Source: Apostichopus japonicus
Lineage: Eukaryota; Echinodermata; Holothuroidea; Aspidochirotida; Stichopodidae
NCBI RefSeq assembly: GCF_037975245.1
Contig: NC_092565.1
Location: forward strand, 7,310,999-7,374,998
Reading direction: 5' to 3'
DNA: 64,000 bases
In this document: positions 56,085 through 64,000 of the stretch, one piece after another
How the letters are laid out: each line of letters begins with the position of its first letter
How positions within the stretch are numbered: the stretch's first letter is position 1
Notes under the pieces: generated by a model
Databases searched by the model: none
What the model saw: the letters and a program-made list of their open reading frames with translations, nothing else
Told to the model about the DNA's origin: nothing
Program-made: the position numbers and the translations under genes

Positions 56085-59000
56085 CTGCAGACAACACGAG
56101 AAAAACAAAAACGGAACTTGTTAAATGATTATATATTTATAAGTGTAAACAGGCCCTTGATTGTAAACCTTGTTATACTTTCACATCAAACCATCAGAAC
56201 AGGCAAAGAATACGTTTTCTACGACTGAAACTTGAAATAAGCCGGTGTTCATCCACGATCTAACACGGATATGGGTCTCAAGTTACTGTAAGGCTTTCTG
56301 ATCCTTGGGTCTCTAAACTAAACTAAACTATAAACTAAACATGAAATCTGCAATCCATTAATACATACTGTTAAGTAAATGTCATGCAAATCAGGTATAT
56401 TTTTTTAACAACTCTTAGTCAAAACGTACCTCGATGACGAGAGGGAACGATAGCGATTTGAATCCATCGATGAATTGTGATGTAATCTTCCGCAATTGAA
56501 TACGTCATTGGTTTCCGTAAGATGTGTAAGACTTCTGGCCGAGTTGAACATCTGGTGGAAACGATAAACTGACGAAGACGCAGGCGGGATGTTGACAAAC
56601 GACCGTACGTTCTGTAAAGAAGAACACAGCGGATACGTCTCTGTCGGTGGTTGTCGAAACAATCCGAAGTTTCCCGAGAGACTTCGGTAAGAACTGGAAT
56701 TCAAAGCAAGAAATAAGATCATAGTTATATGGAAATGGTCACCAACATTTTAAGGTAGGGCACAAAACTCGTGTCTTTTAACTTGTGAAATTTTGGTAAA
56801 CATGATGGTGAAATCAATGGCAGAAAGAGAGAGAGGGGGGGGGCGGGCACATTTACCTACAAGGGGGAATTAAAGTCTGCATGGAAAGGGCCGGGTACTA
56901 ACTTCCTGGCTACATATGGGCCGATATACTTTACAAGCCCAAACCAAACAAGTATATACAAACACTTTCGTTGACATTTTTTCTGTGCTGAAATAGACAA
57001 GTGAATAAACTAAAGTGTTATGAAGTAACATTTTGCAACAACAATTTTTCGAGCGATTCAGAGTTTTTTGCAAATCTTGGAGAGAAAATGATGCGCGCAT
57101 AATAACCTATTAACACAGCATGGTCGACTCTTACATACTGTTCGAACTGCATGCGTACTTGGTAAATAGCTTATGGTTGGGCTATTTGTTATACACATAG
57201 TTCATAAAGCTGATGTATATAACAGTCTTAAAACCGTTTAACCGGTTTAATTTTTTAAACAATTGATTTTTTTTTTTTACATTTTTTCTATTAAATACTT
57301 CAAAGGGTATAGGGTAGCTTTTTTTCTCACCCGCTTTTGTCTGGTTCTCGGAAGGCTTTCGCGAAAGGATTATTTTTGATCTTAAGATAGGTTATCTTCT
57401 CGTTCTGATAAGCTGTAACAGCTACAAAAGTCGTCAGTGGGAAACTAAACTCATAGGATCTTCGTTTGGATGAGGGCAGTTCAATTTCAGAGGTTGTCGA
57501 TGACGCTTGGCTGTCGTCTGCTTGAACGTCTTCACTGTTTTCTATTATGGTGATGCAAGGAATGTATTTGTACATCGACTGTAGAAAGACCTGTAAAACA
57601 AACAATAATTATTTAATAAAAATGTCTTCTAAAGGGTAAAATTGAATCATAACTCACCACTCCCCAACCCCCCCCCCCCCCCGAGGCTCCTCCCTCACAC
57701 ACACACATTACGTCCGCTGTTCTGTGTGTGGTTACGAAACGATCACTAAGTTATGGTGACCATGAAGAGTCATTTCATATAATAATGTTAAATATGTCAT
57801 TCACAATTTAGTCCTGATGTGTGCATGGGTCAAGTCTAATCTAGCCTTTTCTCGTCTTAACTTGTCTAGTCCATTCTTAAAATAGCCGTCTACAGCATTC
57901 TGGACAACTTATGCATAACGGAAATTTAACATAATTTGTTGTTGTCTCTGATCGAGCTAGCATATTTCAACGTATAAAGAATTATGCCGATATCAGTTTG
58001 TAATGTTTCTTTTAAATCTTACTCAGACCCACTCCTACACATTTGAGTACTCACAGCGCGATGTTATTTTTTGTCGGGCGAGTGTAAATATAGAGTCATT
58101 TAATTGAGGCCGTCTATATTCTAGTCAATTTAAAATAGCTTCTAAATCAGATTTAAAACTGTTGACATCACAAAAATTGTATAAGATGACATTTATGCCA
58201 GTTATGACGTCAATTGTGAAACGACCTTTTACCTAGTTTAATTATAGTAAGGCTAATTAGATATTTATAGATAATTTTAAGTTGAGCATGCATTATTAGC
58301 TAACAGTCTACAAATTTATTTCTCAGAGTTTTCTCCTTTTTTTGCTTTTTTGTTTTTGTCTCTAATTAAAGAAGAAAAGTTTCAACATAGAAAGTATGAC
58401 ATCAAATTGTAAGATTTCTTTTAAATGATCACGCACTCCCACTCTTACACAGTGGGGTAAACTTAGTGCATTGTTTTCTTCCGGTGTGTGTAACGATGGA
58501 AGTATAAGTTATGGCGTTAATAAACTTATATAAACATATAAACATGTTGATATCAAATTGGACATTTATGGAGCGTTTGGCTCCCCGTACGCGCCGATGT
58601 GCCCAAATTATAACATGATGTCAATGTTGTATCTATAGCTATCAATAATGTTGACATGACCAATGCAGTAGCGTCATGCTGTGATACAAGTTTTCGATAT
58701 GCTTATGTTTTTATGTTTGTTTAATTTGACATGTTGTTGGACGTAATAATGGACGTAATGATGGACGTTGATGACGTAATAATGTAATGATGACGTAATA
58801 ATGATGTAATATGTAATGATGTAATAAGTAATATGTAATGATGGCGTAATAATGATGACGTAATAATGGCGTAATGATGAACGTAATGACGAACGTTTCT
58901 TTTCGACATTTATGGAACGTTTGGCTCTCCATGTTTGGCTCCGCGTTTGGCTCTCTTTATTATGACAAGACCGATCAAGAAATAATGTCGTATTTTTGTC

Positions 59001-62000
59001 GGCTTCAGTCGGGGATACTCAACATGTCCCGTGCTGCGGTTCACAACTTACACTGCCTAAATTTCAGCAAATGTCACAAAACAATGGGAAATAATTTATC
59101 ATGCATGTGAATCAAGTTTGCTGCAGACTATACAGTTGCTGTGAATTTTAAAGAGTTGAAATGTGGACGACGGGGAAGAGAACCAAACGTTGGTCTCGGA
59201 ACGTGGTCTCTCAGAACCTCTTCCACGCCCACTCTCTTGCCCTGCTGTACGTGCTAGTGATAAACGATTAGAATGTGCTGATAACCTGTTCGTCATCAGC
59301 ATCAGCGTTATTGGCAATCTTTATATTTCTACGTATAAAGAATTATGCCGACATCAATTTGTAACGTTTCTTTTAAATCTTTCTCAGACCCACTCCAACA
59401 CATTTGAGTACTCACAGCGTGATGTTTTTTTGTTCTCGGGCGAATGTAAATATAGAGTCATTTAATTAAGGCAGTCTATATTCTAGTCAATTTAAAATAG
59501 CTTTTAAATCAGACTTAAAACTGTTGACATCACAAAAATTGCATAAGATATAGTCATTTATAGCATAAAACTGAAACAATACACAAGTTAAGCATGCATT
59601 ATCAGCTAACAGTCTAAAAATATATTTCTCAGAGTTTTCTCCTTTTTTGTGCTTTTTTGTTTTTGTCTCTAACTAAAGAAGAAAAACTTCAACATAGAAA
59701 GTATAATAACAAATTGTAAGATTTCTTTTAAATTAAAACCGCACGCCCACTAATTACACAGTGGAGTAAACTTAGTTAATTGTTTTCTTCCGGTGTGTGT
59801 TACCATGGAAGTATAAGCTATGACGTCAATAAACTTATTTACAAATAACTTTCTCATATAGAGGCTGCAGACAGTTTTTATTTACGGGTATTGTGTGTAG
59901 CCCTACGTGTGAGGATGATTTTTCTACAGCTACGTATAGCAGTGGCGGCGGAACCGGGGGGGCTTGGGGGGGCTCAGCCCCCCCAATGAAAAAGTTGAGG
60001 GGGCAAATGCATGATAAGCCCCCCCCAATATTTACCAAGGCTCCGAAACGTGCATCTGCCCATTTTTAATGCATACTTGTCGATCTGTCCGATGCACACG
60101 TATATATACTATATAGGTGTAATAATTAAATATGATAATTGATTGTCTGTATCATACCTCATCGAATATTAGTGTTTTAAATAAGAGGGTAATAAGCTAA
60201 ACGCTACACTCATCAACATTTGCGTTTACACTACGAGTACACGCAAGGCGTGGAACATGGCTTTATGTTTAAACGCAATCAATTATTAAACGAACAAAAA
60301 CACAATATTAGCATTTCACCTGCAGTACTGTATAGGGTACATGCATTCATGACATGATGACAGTGCTAGGTCATAGAAATTTGTTGGCAACTGCACATGG
60401 TTTTGGAATGACCCATTTGTTGACATTAAGAAATGCTTTCTGTTTTTTCTTATGACATTTATTTAATTCAGGGGCGTCGGAGCCGGTACGGGCAGGTACG
60501 GCGAACGCCGGACCAAAATTCACGACGCAAAAAAAAAAAGTAGGACTAAAAAATGGAGAAAAAAAAAATCTCGGAGGTATATGTTTCAATAATTTTCAAT
60601 AATGATGACGGCAAAGGCTAAATGTGAGTACTCTGGCATGGCAGGGGTCTTGTTTTCAAGCTCGGGAAGTGCTATTTCCTGCAATCTGGGAGGCATATTT
60701 TCAAAATTTCTCCATTACGCTACGCGCCAATCATGGTGCCGCGTAGCGTAGTTTGACCTACCAAACGTCCCCCGATAATTATGATAGTTGGCCACACTCT
60801 GAACCGCCGTACCAATCAAAAATAGCTTCCGACGCTGTTGTAATTATTGCATTTAATTGCAAGTAGTAATTTACTACACTCAAAAACGTCTTTGCGAGTA
60901 CACGTCGAGTAATAGCTACTCTCTTAAAACACCATCGAATATACAAATTACAATGTTTTACAGATTTTTACGTGCAATCTGAGAAATTGCACGCTTGAGA
61001 CCCATGTTTTAGGGCTAGGTATTCGCAGCATAAAACACTCGGGAAGTGCCGTTTCCGGCCATCTGGGGGGTTTGAAAAAACCCAAAATTTTCTTGTACGC
61101 TCCGCGCCAACCGATGGTGGCGCTCCGCTTAGATAGTCTCCACATATTAGCCCCCCCAATAATTTTCCCGTTCCGCCGCGCCTGACGTATAGAGTATATA
61201 TGCGACGCCATGGCCTCGTCCACGCCCACTCCCCTGCCCTGCTGTACGTGTTATAGTGATATACCATAAGAATGTGCTGATTACCTGTTCGTCATCAGCA
61301 TCAACATTATTGGTAATCTTTAATTTGGAAAAATTGACGATCGTTTTCATCCAAAATTCGCCTGTTTTGGGGGATTCTGGGTGAGTATACACTTGACTCA
61401 TTTCGTGCAATTCCGTAGTCTGCGTTGAGTGCCATTTTCCGTTAATGAATTTGTAGCGACATCTATAGTAAGAAGAAGATAAAACACATATATGAAGATA
61501 TATTGTCCTGTTCATTGTTTAGCTAACTTCCAAAATATTCTATGCAACACAGCCCTCGTCATCTTGATGTAAGGGTGAGGGGAGGCGGAAGTTGCTGGTG
61601 TTTATAAGATAAGATCAACTAAGGAGCTGGAAGATGTCTAACAGCGCCCCCCCCCCCCAAACCATATCCACAATTCCAAAAAGTGTGCTGATGAGGATCG
61701 AATTTCCGAACTTTATGTGCCATTTTTACATGCCATCTCTGTCGATCGGCATATTCCTTAAATCTCATACCGCTGACTGCCGGGCGAATAGGCACGATTG
61801 TAGGTTGTCCAAAAATAATCCCAGCTTTTTATATTTTTGTTCTTAATAACCAAGTCGTAGTGAATATTGATTACGTCAATTAGTAAGGCTTCGCAATTCT
61901 ACGCTCAGCCTGTTTGTCGTCAATACACTTTCTATTGCAGTATTTACGAACGGAATAGCACAGGGCACCAGTTCACTAGTTTTGGGCACGACAGGCTACT

Positions 62001-63933
62001 AAACTACCATTACCTGACCCCCTCCACCTTCCTCAATCCAATTCATAATATTTACAAATGAAGATATTAATTTTTCAGTGACTCATTGTCCGAACCAGGA
62101 TACTGCCGTAAACAATAAACTGATACCTGGATAGAAAGCTGATTTTATAAGCCACGTGCCACACATATAGTTGGCATGTTCTTTTTGCTCTCTATATAAA
62201 ACAGATGTTGGCTGGTGTCCATCCTGTGAAGGAGTTATAATGGGAGGGGTCTAAGGGTCCCTCCCGGGAGACGATTTTGATTATAGGTAAGGGGGATGCA
62301 ACTTAATGGTGTTATCATTTCTATCATTTTACATACATTTGTGTATATAGTATACAAGTTTTAAGGATGCTAGTGTGTATATACGACATTGCGTGCTTGT
62401 GTTATAATAAAATGTCAGACATTTAGAACAAAGTGTGATTGTTTGTCAAACTTAGAAACCATAAAATCCCGACCTCCTTTGGTGTTCTTTGACAGTAATA
62501 GACAAATTCTTAAAATATAGCTAACAAAAGAAGAAAAACGTCACACAATATTTATCACAGTGTATGGAAATGGTTAAATGATTTCCAGCTGATATGTTTA
62601 GACAATATACGAAAAGTACCCTAGTTCTCTGCAGAGTCGTTAATTAAAATTAAATTAAAATCATTTAACCATTTCTATCTTTCTGTTATATATTGTGTGA
62701 CTCTGCAAGAGAAAGTGAGCACACTCGTTGATAGATCATCGGAACCCTCCCCACCCCCACCCCACCCCCACCCCACGCCACCCCCACCCCCAAAAAAGAA
62801 AAGAAGAAAACGAACCTTTTTTAAACAGTAATTTTTCTGGACCTGGTACATTTTTTTTTTTTTTTTAACTTTTCCCAGACACTCGATCTTTCGTTAAAAA
62901 ACGTCAACATGTTTACTGTATAGTTAGATTATAAGTGGTCATTAATTGACTTGATAACGTATTTTTGTGCTCATATAGTGGTGGCCATTATATTCTGTGT
63001 GCAACAAATACTAATCTAAGGATTTTAGCGTAGACAGTGTACTCACCCATCGCTTCTTTGAAACATCAGCACAATCGAATAGGAAGCGGCAGGGTTCAAT
63101 CCAGTCAATCGAAATGAAATTCTTGGGAACATTCTCCTATAACGTCAGAGAAACAAAGCAAATTTTTACAGCATGCAATTTACCGAATGGAATTTGCATA
63201 TCTTTTTGTTATTCATTAGGCTGATTATGTAAAAAACTTTGACTTTCACTGGCCTGAAATATTTATCTCGTCGATCGTACTTTTTCAATGCTTTACACTG
63301 GTATTAAATTTGGAATGAATATATACTTGGACTTTTGGCGGAGTCTTACCTGCCCGTTCGGTTGATTATCATTTCTGTTCCCCTTTTATGAAATTTAGAC
63401 CAAAGATTCGAGTTTTGCAGAAATACACTGACTCCATCTTGACTTGTCTCAACCTCTTCAGAATCTGTATCCGGGGTATCTTCCTGGTAGTCTTCAAACT
63501 CCTCCGTGATGTCACCCATCGAATGCCAGTAGTTATTACTCCCCCTACCGCTGATTGGTGACATGAATTCTGCCGTCCCATACCCGCCATGTATGAACGT
63601 CTGTCGTCTGGTCGTGTGACCAAGTGGAAACGTTTCCCCAAAGTTGACAGCGTTCGTCACACCTACGTGATTTATGTTAAGGTTTGAGGTTTCCACTCGG
63701 TTGGTTTTATCATGTTCGTAATGACCATCAACCAAGTCCTCGTCAGTACACGTACGTTTTGATGCTGGTTCGGTGGTATCTAACGAAGATGAGCATAGCA
63801 ATCCACTGCTTTTTCGTTTAACCGACAAGCGGCGGTGACTGGATGCAGGATGCCCCGGGTCCTCTTCTGTGAACTTGTCCGATCTATCAGTTGAGACCGT
63901 TGAAAGCTCCTGTTTGATCATAAATCCACTGGG
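55979..63933 (-). CDS. T-box transcription factor, 3' six exons, 493 aa visible (5' end outside window)
   Basis: Minus-strand model: 63933-63350, 63136-63047, 61462-61285, 57590-57331, 56693-56430, 56084-55979. Phases 2,2,0,2,2 agree and all introns are GT-AG. Counting from the first visible residue, the T-box DNA-binding domain spans about 168-367: [93 protein letters not shown]. It would bind T-half-site DNA (AGGTGTGA type) as a nuclear regulator. It is divergent, and I cannot place it in the Brachyury, Tbx1, Tbx2, Tbx6 or Tbr classes; the LQS.YKYIP segment is slightly Tbr/MGA-like. The segment between the IPCITIIE strand and FPLTTF is longer than usual and Ser/acidic-rich. Confidence 0.88.
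56430..56693 (-). CDS. T-box gene exon e: C-terminal region
   Basis: Acceptor gaattccag; Ser-, Arg- and aromatic-rich low-complexity sequence ([20 protein letters not shown] onward); donor gtacgt, phase 2. No domain recognised; probably a disordered regulatory tail. Confidence 0.82.
57331..57590 (-). CDS. T-box gene exon d: end of T-box
   Basis: Acceptor gttttacag; [17 protein letters not shown], a Ser/Asp-rich insert, [20 protein letters not shown] and [13 protein letters not shown]; donor gtgaga, phase 2. Confidence 0.92.
58735..58895. repeat. Degenerate gacgtaataatg tandem repeat
   Basis: Many short units of 'gacgtaataatgatg' and 'gatgtaatatgtaatgatg'. Both strands are open through it because of the repeat; no protein is proposed. 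Confidence 0.85.
59280..59321 (-). pseudogene. Broken partial copy of T-box exon c
   Basis: On the minus strand it reads [12 protein letters not shown], against [12 protein letters not shown] in exon c, then gttatc in place of the donor gtaatc. The 5' part of the exon and the acceptor are missing, so it cannot be spliced in as a normal exon. Similarity continues into the intron to about 59215. Confidence 0.85.
59940..61184. mobile_element. 1245-bp hAT element in the T-box intron, 8-bp target duplication
   Basis: The ends cagtggcggcggaac and gttccgccgcgcctg are inverted repeats. The 8-bp word ACGTATAG flanks both sides (59932-59939, 61185-61192). Inside, 60661-60745 and 61038-61125 are related direct repeats (ctcgggaagtg...tacgc...cgcgccaa). 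G and C homopolymers stand near both ends. No intact transposase frame is present, so it is non-autonomous. It lies about 100 bp from exon c. Confidence 0.92.
61285..61462 (-). CDS. T-box gene exon c
   Basis: Acceptor tactatag; [10 protein letters not shown], then [20 protein letters not shown] and SKLKITNN, then DADDEQ; donor gtaatc, phase 0. Its last 35-40 bases recur as a broken copy near 59280-59321. Confidence 0.9.
61463..63046. other. T-box intron between exons b and c
   Basis: No exon is recognised. It has a C-tract near 61647 and a C-rich run (62743-62792) that is G-rich in the transcript. Confidence 0.6.
63047..63136 (-). CDS. T-box gene exon b
   Basis: Acceptor acgttatag; a split Arg codon, then [20 protein letters not shown] and [10 protein letters not shown]; donor gtgagt, phase 2. 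Found by motif. The frame that fits is RMFP, the near-invariant T-box sequence. Confidence 0.88.
63350..63933 (-). CDS. T-box gene exon a: N-terminal region and start of T-box
   Basis: Acceptor tgctttcag precedes [10 protein letters not shown], where IKQE is a psi-K-x-E sumoylation consensus. A Ser/acidic disordered region follows, with SVKRKSSG and ASKRT as possible nuclear-localisation stretches, then the first T-box strand. Either the coding region continues from an exon beyond 64000, or translation starts at the ATG at 63919-63921. Donor gtaaga, phase 2. Confidence 0.85.
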
Positions 63934-64000
63934 CTGAAAGCATACATTTGAAAGTAAACATCTTGTTTTGTCTGGGTCTGCTCTCTGTAATAAGTAATCA
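63934..64000. other. Intron or flank upstream of the first visible T-box exon
   Basis: Only 67 bp remain. The acceptor before 63933 implies that at least one more exon, coding or 5' UTR, lies outside the window. Confidence 0.5.

Larger units (their letters stand above)
57961..59321. repeat. Tandem duplication in the T-box intron, unit 2 with broken exon copy
   Basis: 57961-58532 matches 59322-59843 (both open atttc-acgtataaag, then share gacccactcc and gagtcatttaatt), with indels. In gene direction unit 2 starts at 59321 with a fragment of exon c, so the duplicated segment ran from inside exon c into the following intron. Confidence 0.85.

Noticed and set aside
60948-61267. Overlapping minus-strand frames of 93-99 codons
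   Set aside because: They run across the right end of the hAT element into unrelated intron; no transposase motif is present.

Overview
The window is animal nuclear DNA. It is AT-rich and low in gene density, with split genes, GT-AG introns, (TA)n microsatellites and many transposon remnants. A TspanC8 tetraspanin, a divergent T-box factor, a SIMC1/SLF2-type protein and a PAN-mucin-CUB secreted protein, together with U2-headed SINEs, hAT elements and frequent 'taggcctag'-type words, suggest an invertebrate deuterostome. An echinoderm such as a sea cucumber is my guess, at low confidence. The coding sequences below were assembled by hand from splice signals; every exon junction keeps the reading frame.

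Layout: (1) 1-4996 is intergenic, with a reverse-strand LINE tail (about 1822-2290) and a 725-bp foldback element with 6-bp target duplications (3034-3758). (2) 4997-9262, plus strand: a six-exon gene for a secreted 486-residue protein with signal peptide, PAN/apple-like domain, Thr/Pro/Glu mucin stalk and two CUB domains. (3) 9263-16532 is intergenic, with a 314-bp foldback MITE (9972-10285) and a U2-snRNA-headed SINE (about 14908-15092). (4) 16533-30642, plus strand: a four-exon SIMC1/SLF2-like gene, 897 residues. A tiny first exon carries a SUMO-interacting motif and is followed by a 7.1-kb intron holding a TIR element and a LINE fragment. (5) 30643-40408 is intergenic between convergent genes, with a second U2-headed SINE flanked by an 18-bp target duplication (34423-34601), a 30-bp minisatellite, tandem hairpins and an AGGTCA direct-repeat array. 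(6) 54376 down to 40409, minus strand: a TspanC8 tetraspanin of the TSPAN33/TSPAN5 type with eight cysteines in the large loop. It has two homologous alternative last exons that give different cytoplasmic tails. The intron before those exons holds two satellite arrays and a 402-bp hAT element. (7) 63933 down to 55979, minus strand: the 3' six coding exons of a T-box transcription factor. Its 5' end lies outside the window. Its T-box intron contains a tandem duplication with a broken exon copy and a 1245-bp hAT element.

The four genes form no obvious pathway. Two themes recur: SUMO (SUMO-interacting motifs in the SIMC1/SLF2-like protein, a psi-K-x-E site in the T-box protein) and cell surface/secreted proteins (CUB protein, tetraspanin). 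The most unusual items are the duplicated terminal tetraspanin exons with a duplicated splice acceptor, the U2-headed SINE family, and the foldback elements with intact target duplications.
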